64,000 bases of DNA from Caenorhabditis remanei (Eukaryota; Nematoda; Chromadorea; Rhabditida; Rhabditidae): assembly GCF_010183535.1 (NCBI RefSeq), contig NC_071333.1:6942587-7006586 (forward strand). The letters run 5' to 3'. Of this stretch, positions 1 through 11,445 are shown in pieces (within the stretch, counting starts at the first letter, position 1; the number at the start of each line of letters is the position of its first letter). The notes under the pieces are model-generated. The model was not told the origin of the DNA. It did no database searches and saw only the letters and a list, made by a program, of their open reading frames with translations. The translations under genes and the position numbers were made by a program.

Positions 1-148
1 CTCGAAAACCAAGTGTTTTTTCCAAATTCTTGTTATCTAATAGACTGTTAGCAAATGATTCAAACCATAGATTTTCACGTTCAACATTGAGAGAACAGTA
101 TCTATAACAAGTTTGATCACAATAAAAATATTAGCTGATAACAAATTT

Positions 149-484
149 TCATACTTGCAAAAAATCGGTTTGGCTCGGCCCATCGGCCCGGCCGGTAGAG
201 AAAGTTGCCGGCCCGGCCCGGCCCCGGTCGGCCCGGAGTCAAAAAATGAGCACAATTTTCTCACAAAATTTTTCGAAGTTTTTTGAAATTTTCATCAAAA
301 ATAGTCGAAAATCCTATGTAAACTTGAGTTTTATCGATATGTAAAAACGTAGTCGAAAATTCGACTTTTTTGCGAAAAAATCAAAAAAAATTTCAAAATT
401 TCAAATTTTTGTTCTGTGACCCGGGCCGACCGGGCCGGGCCGGTGAAAATTCTCAAATCGGCCCGGCCCGTTGCAAGTATGCAA
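149..484. repeat. GC-rich foldback (MITE-like) inverted repeat
   Basis: The two ends are imperfect inverted copies. The left end carries CATACTTGCAA (150-160) followed by blocks of CGGCCCGGCC. The right end carries the same blocks inverted, finishing TTGCAAGTATG (471-481). Between the arms is an AT-rich core of about 170 nt. No open reading frame or transposase is seen, so this is a non-autonomous foldback element. The surrounding DNA is AT-rich, so the GC-rich arms stand out strongly. The exact ends and any target-site duplication could not be fixed. Confidence 0.7.
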
Positions 485-1040
485 ATCTTCTTACAGGGTA
501 ACAGAAAATTTGAAAAAAACTGAGATTGAGTTTTCGTGTAGAAATTAATTTATGGTTCAGAAAAAAGTCTGAAAGATATATAAGTTTGAGTATTTTTTGA
601 TAAAGAAAAACAAAAGGGAAAAGGTATGGAAAGCTTTTACGTTTAAATTTCAGGATACATTCATTATGGATTCAGATCATCATTGTAAGAGGATAACCCT
701 GTCTTGTTATTAGAACTATAACACGGCGTTGAAATTGAAAAGTACGGACAAGCAAAAAAGCAGAAACTGAATGGTGAGCAACCAGAATAATAAAAACAAT
801 TAAATTATAAAAAATTGTATTCAACTGAAATTCTAAAGAAGAACATCTGTAAAGCACGTTGTACTACAAAGAACACAACCACCAAGGGTATATTGGTATC
901 CTATTACAAGTCCACTTTCCTCTTCAATTATTCATTAGCAATGGCCCGAAGCTGACCAGTAGTTACCCATTTCTATCTGTCTTTTCATGATTTTTTGTTC
1001 GTCTTATTAGTTTTTTCGTTACATTTTCTATTCTTGCAAA

Positions 1041-4000
1041 ATGCCTGACAAGATCACAACAGCTGGATGGAAACATGTAAGTGCATTGGTTTAGAAGATC
1101 GACGGATATAGTTATATTTCAGGTTCGAATGTACCTCCCAAAGCCCCAAAAGCAATGTGATTGTCATGTGAACGATCCTCCACCCTGGACGGGAGAAGTT
1201 CACGGTCTGAGTCAAGCGTTGATGAGCAAAACTCTGACAATGAGAATATTTTGGTGGATTGTCATTATTATTTGTATTAGTCTTGGCGCATTCACAACAC
1301 TTCTTATAATCATAGAGTATATTCAAGGACCAACTGCCACTTCAACCACTATTCGTCTGGTTAGACTTTGAGAAAAAGGTTATCCCAATATTTTTTTTTT
1401 CCATTTTCAGGTGAACTCATTGGAATTCCCAGCAATAACCATCTGTCCAAAAATTCCTGATTCTTTCAATATATCAGGAATAAGAGGAGATATAAAAGAG
1501 AGTATACCAGATATATCTGATAAATCTGCAGATGACTTATTAGAGCAAGTTTTGAAAATGATGGCCCAGCTGAATGACTTATTTTCAGATACTTTGTAGC
1601 TGGTAGTGGGCTTGAAAATATGAATGATGTGACTTTCTTCAATCGAACTTATTTGAGTCACTTGAACAACTATTATAAGATTTGGTCTGAAGGATATTCA
1701 GTGGACGGGTTTTTTGAAATCATTCAGGTAGCTGTGTACGGAATTCATGTTAAATTTTATCTCATTTCAGCAAAAGTACGGGTACAAATGTGAAGACTTG
1801 TTTTACGAATGTCAGTTAGCTGGTAAAATTTTGGATTGTTGTAATGATTTGATGGTCCGAAGAGTTGTGATGCGTCGTGGAATCTGTTATCAAACAAGGA
1901 GGGATGTCAATCAGGTTTTTCGCTATTTTTCTTGTCATCCTTTCATCATAGTTTTCAGTCCGAAGCAGACGACATTGGGCGGATAGTGTTTAGTCTGAAA
2001 GCACCCTCCAGTTACACAAGTCTTAAAAACAATTACACACAGACCCAATTGATTGTGTACATAACTGATAATCACAATGTTGTGACAGAGTTCCCGAGAT
2101 TCTACTTGTATCCGAATGAGTGGAATCGGATGAGATTCACAGCAAGGCTAATAGAATTAATTCAGAATAAAGGAGTTTGCACTAATCATGTAAGTTTTTT
2201 AGTAAGATTTGGTTTGTTTAACAGCTTTTCATGAAATTTTATTTCATAAAAACAAGACATTGAGGTTAATGAACATTGAAATCCCGTAAAACTTTGTTGA
2301 AGTTCTATTAAATCTTTTTTCCGGGCGCGAAGAAGTGTATTGTTTTCAGATATTTGGAAGAGATGCAGAATGCATGGTTCGTAAGTGGTATTTATCAAAT
2401 ATAATCATTCCATTCAATTGCACACTGCCATATCTCAAGAGCATAACAAAACTGCCACCGACAACCGGTGTTTGTAAGCCCAATGTTATTGCCGATAATT
2501 ATTTGGACAAAATACAATATGTGTGGAACAGCGCAGAAGTCAACGAGGAGGTCTGTTTTCGTTTATGAGTTGTTTTTTTTTTGTTGCTCACAACTCTGTT
2601 CTCTTTTCCCATTCCATTTAACAGCATTTTTTTTTGAGTTTTCTCATTTCCATTCATTGGATATAAAGTGGAAAGCCATTAGAATGCTTGAAAGAGATAT
2701 TATGCTCTCTATATATAATTGATCTGAATTTAATAACTCACTATTATATTGAAGTTTTCTTTATATCCCCTTCTTGTGTTTGGATTCAAAACGGGCGGTC
2801 ATATGAAATTCAAAATCAGATTGTTTCATTTTTATCTCAATTTCAAAACATTTTGCTTACACGTAGTATACAGAACTCAAATTGCTCCCTTCAATTTCTT
2901 CTCCTGGATCTCATAAAAACCTATTCTCTATCTCGTTGCTATTAAAAGTACCAGTAATTCATCTTCTGCCTCCAACATCTAGTTTTTCACCAAAGAAAAC
3001 AAATTGCCAGGAGATATACTCCTGAAGCATGACCCTTTCACATCATTCATCACCAACCAGCTAAACCTCTTCATATTTTTAGTTCATTCGTGCGCGCGTC
3101 TTCTCGAGCTGTCAGTCCTTTTTCTTGTCAAAATTATGAATGACGCTGTCCAACATCCACTACACCGTCACCTCATCATTCTTCTTCTTTTTTCTTTCAG
3201 TGCACTCCCGGCTGCAACCGTTGGGATTATCAAACGAGTGTTCAGCAGAGTCAGACACTTTCACCGTTTGAAGACTACACTTTCAATCTTGAAGCTTCCT
3301 TCAACGACTTACAGGTGTCACGCTTATTTTATTATAATTGTTTTAATATAATCTTATTTTCAGTACGAGTACGTCAAGGAAGTATATACCACATCGATTC
3401 CTGGGTTTATGTCCCAGATTGGAGGCGAGTAAAGATTTCTGACGCTGATAAGTAATAAATGCAATATTTTCAGGACAATTTGGTTTTTTCCTCGGTCTCT
3501 CAATCATCACACTTATTCAAATGGTTCTCTACGGATTCCACAGTGCATTTATGTTTGCAAAGAAGCATATTCAGAGGAAATTCCCGTTCTGCAAAATACA
3601 TCCGTCTGATGATTGTAAGTTGAATTTGATGATGTTGTAGAAAACTAGCATATCTAAGCGGTAGAATAAATAACCAACATTGTTTTGTCACTGTGCGAAA
3701 CACTATAAAAAATGGAAGGATATTACCTGTTAACTAACGATAAGATTTTTGTCTTTAGCCAAAACAGCTTCTATGAAAAAATGCTCTAATTTATTTCAAA
3801 AAAAATTCTCTACAAAATTTTGATTCCAGATCCTCGCTCTACCATGACATTCGACAACACCAACAACATCTACCCACCAGAAAAAACTATTTCCAAAGAA
3901 CATATTGCTACTCTTAGCCGTCGAGTGATAGCGACCACTCCTCCAAGTCCAGTTTCCACAGTTATTGACTCTGTTGATCTCCCTCCACATTGGGGTCTCC

Positions 4001-4065
4001 GAAACATTGACCGTTCACGCGAGAACCCTCTTTATCACGAGAACAATAATAATAACAAACAATAA
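1041..4065 (+). CDS. DEG/ENaC family sodium channel subunit
   Basis: Amiloride-sensitive-type cation channel subunit in the plasma membrane, 557 residues in 11 exons: 1041-1076, 1123-1359, 1411-1544, 1589-1727, 1771-1914, 1959-2189, 2350-2550, 3201-3314, 3364-3424, 3474-3614, 3830-4065. TM1 is about residues 55-76. A long Cys-rich extracellular region follows, with the family's CTLPYL and ECTPGC stretches near its end. TM2 begins GGQFGFFLGLS (from residue 432), the pore segment with the G-x-S filter at 440-442. A cytoplasmic tail of about 95 residues ends in an Asn run. An in-frame TAG lies 33 nt upstream of the ATG. Two introns (1545-1588 and 3425-3473) must use GC donors to keep frame. Length and topology are normal for the family. 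Which paralogue it is cannot be said. The family call is firm. Confidence 0.92.
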
Positions 4066-4295
4066 TTCAGAAATAACATGTTTTGAAACACTTTGCCATT
4101 ACCGCGTAGTAGAACCGTTCAGTAATCCGGTGTCTGTGTCAAAATTTTATTACGATAACAAATCTGCTTTTGTTTCATGAAACATATTCCAAGTACTTTC
4201 CCCACTGTTTATTAGTATAAACGAGGCCACCATGTGTAATCGTTCCATTTTCTCTCATTTTATGTTTATTCCTGCTTTAACTTCATGCAACTCTC

Positions 4296-4301
4296 AATAA
4301 A
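4296..4301 (+). terminator. poly(A) signal of the DEG/ENaC gene
   Basis: AATAAA lies 231 nt after the channel gene's stop codon, giving an ordinary nematode 3' UTR length. Confidence 0.6.
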
Positions 4302-7300
4302 CTGCTTTTAAATTTCCTTCTCCACTGCACCAAACAATAAACATAATTCCACAAACCGGAAATTGAATATCCACTGAATAAGCTGATGGCCTGTCATGAT
4401 ATGGTCCCACCCACAACCACTCATAACAGATTTTCGTGAATCTTCGCGTGGGTCAACATTCATGTGCTTGTACACGCATTTATCCGTGTCCATATGGTTT
4501 CCCCTCAAGGAGACAAGAGACGCCTTTTGACCGTGTGCATTCACTTTATTAGCGCAACCACTCGAACCATACACTAGTTTCTCAAGTAGTTCGTACTTGT
4601 TCCGGATTGTGAATATCATTAATTAGTTTCTTCAATTTTAATAGTTTTTCTTCCAAAGAATATCTGATTTCAGATGTTGTGATGTGTAAACTAATCATAG
4701 TTGATGAAAGTATGATCATGTTTAAAAAATCTCTATATTGTCTATAAAATCAACAGTAATTTGTTGATCTTTTCGTTTTTGACCGTTTCGAGTACTTTCC
4801 TAACTAAACAATTGGGTGCAATGAGTACTCCGTAAAGTTATGTTCTTTGAAAACCTCTGATTTTTTTTCCATTTGATATTTCAATGTGCGAATCTGACTC
4901 ATCTTAGAACTCTATGAACGCGATATCTTCAAGTGAAGACAAAAACCGAAAACCGCCGGCAATCCAATAAAAAGTGGCTCAAAAATTGCCTAATGTGTTG
5001 GCTCTCGAGCAAACAGTTGCTTCCTTCTCTTGTTATATCTCCCCTCATCTCCTTGCGCTTTTCGTTCTTGCCGCCGAAGCGCAAGAGTCCAGAGCCGCTC
5101 GTCTTGCTCCCCATCAGCTCCTCCCCGGGAATGGAATCTTCTTTCGATAAATCAAAAACTCAGATAGCTTTGTTGATGCCGGTGGTTCTTTTATTGATGT
5201 CCACCTGATATTGTTTTCCAGAGCAATCCAATTGTTGTAACTATACCCATCCAGTAGTGTCAACCAGCTGTAAACAAATGATTTCCTTGAGATTTCCGTA
5301 AAGATAAATATCCCCTTGATTTGATAGCGATAGGCCAAATGACGCCAGTTGTGGAGAAGTGATACATTGGCTTGATTAGACGCGCTTTTCCCAACAACAT
5401 TTGTTTCATTCCATCAATTCATATGTTTTATTTTATTTGATTCAATCAAAAAAATGTGTGTGGTCTGTTTTTTCTCCATGATCAATCGCCCATCCTCTTC
5501 CTCCTTCTTTTCAACCACTAAACCTGTCTCCAATAAGCGGGAAAAACAAGTGAAAGAGGTCGCATCTTTTTTCCCGCAAATTTTTTGTTTTTTCTTGTTT
5601 ACTTTTTGCATGAAGCCTGAATCGTCTGGGTTGGATCAGGAAGCATTTCACATCGTTTTTATTTCTTTGAGTTTCCAAAATTTCTCATGCGGCGGTTGGT
5701 CTGTGAAAATAGTTTGTCGGGTTTCTACCAGTTGTTAATCTGTCTTTAGACTAATTGCCCGCAATTGTTTGTTTGTATAGTACTCTAAGTCGGGATCGTA
5801 TAGAGTTGTCATGTTTAAAATTTTAGAAACTATTTTGCAACGTTCTCTATGTTTAAAGAAACTTTTGTTGTTTTGCATAATGTCTTTTTTTGGAATTCAG
5901 TGATGGGAAATAAAACTAATAAATATAAACAACTTTTACTTAAATTTCCGTCAAAAAATAGTTATATTTTGACTGTGTACCACTATTCAATTTTTTATAG
6001 CTGGTCAATGTAGAACCAGTTTGACCCTACCTCCCAGTTTATTTTCTCGAAAAGCGACTTTTCCACTTTTTCAACGGTTATCATCTTTATTTTCTTTTTT
6101 CCTTCTTTCGTTTCAAGACTTTGCCATACTCTCGTTAAAAAATTTCCCTTTTACTATTATTTTACATTCTCACTCGTTTTCGAAAAAAGATAAAAATGTG
6201 AAAGAAGATATCAGTATTGTGAAACCCGAATCTTTGCATTGCAAACGTCTATTAAAAATATATGTGTCTTGCAATAAAAGTAGTGAGAAACATATAACAA
6301 AAACTGAAGGTGACGGAAGAAGATGCTGGATCTGGCTTTTTATCATATTTTTATGAAGCTGGTCTCGCTTGTCGGCGTGTTGTCATTTCGAATATCGGCC
6401 TCTCCTGAAATCTTAACCGACTGGGAGAAGATAGGGAAAAGGAAAGGCTAACGGAGAATTAGAGCGAGAGAAAACGAAGAAGTTGGAAGACAAATGAGAC
6501 GACGACAGCCCGAGATACCGTTGTCGTAAAATATAGTCGCCTTGTCAACATTTTACGACATCCAATTGGCGTGCCCAATTTTGGTATTTTATGATTCCGG
6601 CACGCACCAAAACTTTTATTTTCCGCCGCCTCCTCGATTCATAGTCCTAGCCTAATTTCCACTCATTCGATTCTCTTTTGTTTCGCTCATTTTGTTGCTT
6701 GAATGAGTTTTCTGCAAGTTCCGTTTTGTTTTGCTACTTTGTGCATTCTTCGTCAGACTTAGTTTGGCGGGAAAAGATATTTTTGGACAACTCATGCAAG
6801 ACATGATATTCACAAGTTCTCAACTTCACGATTTTTTCATTTTTCTTTATTCCGAAAACCCAACTACTCCTGTTCATTAATCACTGTCCTTCCGATGTTT
6901 CTCTATTCTTTCTCTCCTCACATTTAGTTCTCATTTTCATGTGCAACAATCAAACATACGAGAGCTCACCACTTTCTCCGCGTTCAGTTGGACATTCCGC
7001 GAGAGACCTCACATTACGCAAGCCGTTTGTCATCAACCGCATTACACCGTCTCCCTTATTATTATATGAACACTGAGCCGAAAAGACGCGTTTTCTTTTC
7101 TACTGATTTGTATCCTTTTGTCAAATATGTTCCTGATAGGGTCTCAGTTGTATCTGAACAGAGGAAGTGTTCGGAATAATAACATCCCCTTCTTACTACT
7201 GATTGTGATATGTTCCTCGTTCTGAAAAATTACCATGTCCTAAGAATCCAGTAGTACGTTGTTTAAACATAAATCACTCTCAACATGTTTCGAAACTTCC

Positions 7301-10300
7301 ACTTTTCTGTGTTCCAAAAATTTCATTCAACTTTTCAAGTAGCACATAGAAAGCCATGATGAAATTTGTTCACCGCTAAACTGAACATAAAAGTTGTATG
7401 TATACGGTCATACGACACTTCACTTCTTTTTAGCCTTTCTCATGACTCATCACAACAGTTATTCTGTATATTGACCGCTGTCCCGGTTTTTCATTTTTTT
7501 TTTCACTTTCTTAGTCACCATCTCACAAAAAGTTTCGATTTGAGTAGATACCTTTCTATTGAACTTTTTCTATGTACTACATGAACTACTACACTCATGT
7601 CGTTTTCTCATATCGCCCGTTTAGCATCATTCCTCCATTTTGTATTCAATCATTCTGTCAGGATTACCGCACATCTTTCTCCTAGTATTCTTCACTTTCT
7701 TCTCCTTTTCTCTATCCCCTTTTGGCCCTTTTTCTTAAAAGCCCATTTTTTATGACTTTTCGTTGTCGCAACGTCCCTTTTCCACACATGCCTCATAACA
7801 GTCGAGCGTGTCGTGCCCCGTGGGACTTTTTCAGTAAGTTGAGCATCATGCAACACAGAAAACACGAAAAAGTTAGTTATACTAGTCAAAACAACAAATA
7901 ACTAATACTTTCTACTCACCGCTTTTCACTTTTTTTATTGTTTCTCTTCACCTAAGATTCTCGGATGGAACATTGTTTGGTAATTACGTCCAGCCGTGTC
8001 ACCTATTCCTTACAACACTTGTCAATTCTCGGCGAATAGTGTGATGAGAAAAACAGCTGTCCTTTTTGCTTTTTCCTCTTCTTTCTTTTCTTCCCCTTTT
8101 CTTGATCAGCTCTCTCTTTAAAAATTTATGAAGATGTCTTCTTTTTTGAGTTTGTGCTCTTTTCTTCTGATACATACTTCATTTGACCATTTTCCTTCTT
8201 GTTTTTCAGATGTGACATTGGATGGAACTTGAGTTTGAAAAATCCAGGCCGTTGATATCTTGCTTTTGTATTTTTAGTCATAGTTTTAAATATTGTCGAA
8301 CACGTCTTAAGTTTAGTTTTTTGGTTACTTTCAAAATTTCTAACTTTAGAACACCAAGTTGATATATATATAGTGAGAATGCTTGCCCATTTATCACTTC
8401 CCGCATTGCTCCCTGAGCTCCATTTTTTCTTCTTTTTTTTCCCAACTCTCACATTTATATACATATGTTTCTACTTTGAAACTCTTGGCTTCTTCGTGTA
8501 GCCTTACTGTCAGATTTCGGTTTATTGTAAGGTGCTTTACTATTGTTCCCACACAAAATAGTTGGCAAAATAGGCGTCAAAAAAGTCTACAAAAAGAGGG
8601 AACAAAAGTGAAAAACTGACGAAACGAACAAAACCAATCATTTGACAACTGTTTGTTCAGTTTTAGACTTTTAAAACCTTCTTCCGACTGCTCTAATCTA
8701 TTATTCTCCTCATTCTGTCTATTTTGCAATTAAACTATGTTTGGCCTACTGACAGGTTTATTACAAAAATCGAGACAGTAAGTTATTGCGTTTCGTCAAG
8801 AGCAGATGTTCCCTGTCACCTTGGTAATTCATCATGACCACTGAATATATTGGACGCCTCTTTCCGTTTTCTAATTGCACTTTCCTCACTTTCCCCCTTT
8901 CTCAGTCCTTTCATCTTTTTACTCTTTGTTTTATTTTGGGAGGATTTCAAATGTTTTGTTCTATTTTTCGAATATATCACGAATTAAAGTTAGTATATCA
9001 AGACGTTAAGTGAGTCGCTGTCAAAGAACGTTAGTTAGTTGCAAAGTCAAAAAACGCACGCCAGTCAGAAAGAAGATATCAAATTTCGAAGCGGTTTTCC
9101 AACCAACCCAAAAATGTGTTTCCGTGCCGCCGCCGCGCATCTCAATCGCTTCCATCCTTTGTCGGGAGTGCCGGGGACGGGAAAGAAAGGATGCACAAGT
9201 GCGTGTGTTTGTGTATGCACAGGCCTTGGGAATGGTAGAGTTTTGGAATGTCAACATTTGCATGTTTTTCGTGAGTTCCTGACGAATTTTCACATACTCG
9301 CTTCAAATCGTTGTCACGCTGAGAATGAATCCATCCGTTCGATTCATCCAGGTGATCAAACTATGGTTTCATATCATCTTATCTTGATGTAAACTCTTGA
9401 AGAAATGGTTCAATGCAGAGCAGAAAAATTTAAAACTGTCATTCATAACGAAAATGTATTGTCATTTTGTGGTAATCAGTTCATTCATATTTAGTGGAAT
9501 GTGGTTTCGACGGATCTATATTTTCTATTACAAAAATATATTCAAAACTTCTCTCCACACCAACACTAAATTGTTAAATGTTTCCGAATCTGCAAATCGT
9601 CTAATTATCAAAATTTATCAGTTAAATGATTATTCGTTCTCATAAACTGATTTCAGAGTTCTTCCGCCTTTTGCATATTTTGTCAATCAGGCATCTCATG
9701 ATTTCAAGTTTTCTCACGAATGAGAAATCCTAGGTAAAAGAGGAACAAGAGAAACACTTTTTATGAAAATGATTTCATTCTGTTTTTCACATTTTCGTAT
9801 TGTGAGAAACACATTTGTAAACTAGCCCGTTCACTGATTTCCCACCAAACTGTCTACTTGTGACTTTCAGTTATTTATGACTTCCGAGACCTAATGGCGA
9901 CATGTTCCCAAACACCCGTACATTCTCGCTTTCTTATCAATATACTCTCGAACAAACAGATAGCAACATGTAATTGACAAGTCAAACAGAATAGGATTGC
10001 CAGTTGAAACCACGAGTTTCACTTTTCATTTCCTTTTGCTTCTTCTCCTTTTCCTGGCAGTTCCTCTTCTGTTGTCTTTCTTTCTTATTTTCAAATTTGA
10101 AATTCAAAACTCGAATTTAGAACAAGAGCGAACAGTAGGAGTTCTTTGAAATAACAATTTTCTTATTTTAAAATTGGCGTTTCTGTCAGGTTTCTTTTAT
10201 GCGTTTATACCAGTCGTTTCACACTTTAACAGAAATGAATATATGCACACTATAATTTCCAACTATCAGAAAAACCTATGGGGCTCTTTTTTCTTTTTTC

Positions 10301-11280
10301 TTCTTTTGGTGGAGAAAATGACTACTAATTTTGAAGCGTAAACGAAACCCGTAAAATGTTGTAAGATTAGGTGCATAAATAGCTGTCGTTAATGTTTGAA
10401 GTTGTGTTTTTTGGAGTAATACTGTAACAAAGTTCTCATATCGATAAACTATTTGATTTTCCCTATTTACTCTCATAATTTTCGGACCTACACTTAAAAC
10501 AAATTCAAATTTACATAAATTGAACATACAATGATAACGAGCCACTATCGGCACTTCATCTATGTTGAGAAAGCACTTTGTGAATCATTTCTTTGTACAG
10601 TTTTATTACTGTCGGCGTGCGCCTCTTCTTCTTTTAGTACTCACCTACACTAATAGAGTGAAAGATAAAAAGAGCTTTGATATGTCCCGCTAAGTTAGAC
10701 AGACATTAGTCAGAACAATACTTTTTTCATTCAAAAATTTGAAAAATCAAGAATAAAGCGGAAAATTTAACAAGCCATACATACTTACAACTTTATAAAC
10801 ATGTGACTATAAGATTATCTCTTAGAGTATCAGCCGAGCGGAAAAAAGAGTTTTTTCAAACACTTACACTTGGCCGTCGCGTTCCGATTTTTGGTGGAAA
10901 GTTGAGCCTACTCGGCCTCAGAATAAGTTTTGATCGTTCTTAGGCTGGAATATTTTTAAAAGTCAGTTTTGGCTTTGAGATTATTCCCCTTTCGGTCAAA
11001 ATCGTTTCTCCACTAAAGTTGCCTGGTCATACATAGTATCATATGCGGATTGTGAGCACACGTTTGAATCTGATTTTCCACTGGGAATGGCCATCAGTTG
11101 CCCGTATACTGATCTTCTTTAGTAACAATCTTGTCCGTGCACCTTTGTGCTGCCTCCCGTCTCAACAAAAACATGTTCGAATTTGTTTTGTTTCTCTTTA
11201 TATGGTTTTCGCAGGTTTTCGTGTTTTTCTAGAAACGAAAACATTTCCATCCACGGCTATCTGCCTTCGCTCCAAATCGA
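4302..11280. other. Long non-coding interval upstream of the ANKS1-type gene
   Basis: About 7 kb with many pyrimidine-rich tracts on the plus strand. Open frames here are short, of low-complexity composition, and lack flanking splice sites that would join them into a gene. A GC-richer patch at about 6360-6650 carries two adjacent inverted repeats. Another lies at 9100-9250. These could be enhancers or promoter parts, but no gene is supported. Confidence 0.5.
6522..6605. repeat. Two adjacent inverted repeats
   Basis: TGTCGTAAAAT (6522-6532) faces ATTTTACGACA (6550-6560), a perfect 11-bp arm with a 17-nt spacer. Next to it GCGTGCC (6569-6575) faces GGCACGC (6599-6605). No gene contains them. 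Function is unknown: a folded RNA, a protein-binding site or a repeat fragment are all possible. Confidence 0.55.
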
Positions 11281-11289
11281 CATGTGTTG

Positions 11290-11445
11290 TCTACAAGTGC
11301 CTTGCTCTCTTCCAAGTGACGCCATGCCCAATACAGTCTTTCGAATGCCGCCGCGCCCGTCGCCGTCGTCTGCAAGCCACGCCCATTCCTTATACCGCCG
11401 AGCTCACTAGTCTCAATCATTCTATCTAAAGAAACCAGTTAGAGG
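11290..11445 (+). promoter_or_regulatory. Probable promoter / 5' leader of the ANKS1-type gene
   Basis: A GC-rich stretch (CCGCCGCGCCCGTCGCCG and following) interrupts AT-rich DNA just upstream of the ATG. A possible acceptor (AACCAG, ending 11435) sits 10 nt before the ATG, so the leader may be cis- or trans-spliced. There is no TATA box, and the start of transcription cannot be fixed. Confidence 0.35.

Noticed and set aside
11043..11429. 128-codon frame upstream of the ANKS1-type ATG
   Set aside because: It is out of frame with exon 1, spans the GC-rich promoter-like block and shows no splice link or motif.
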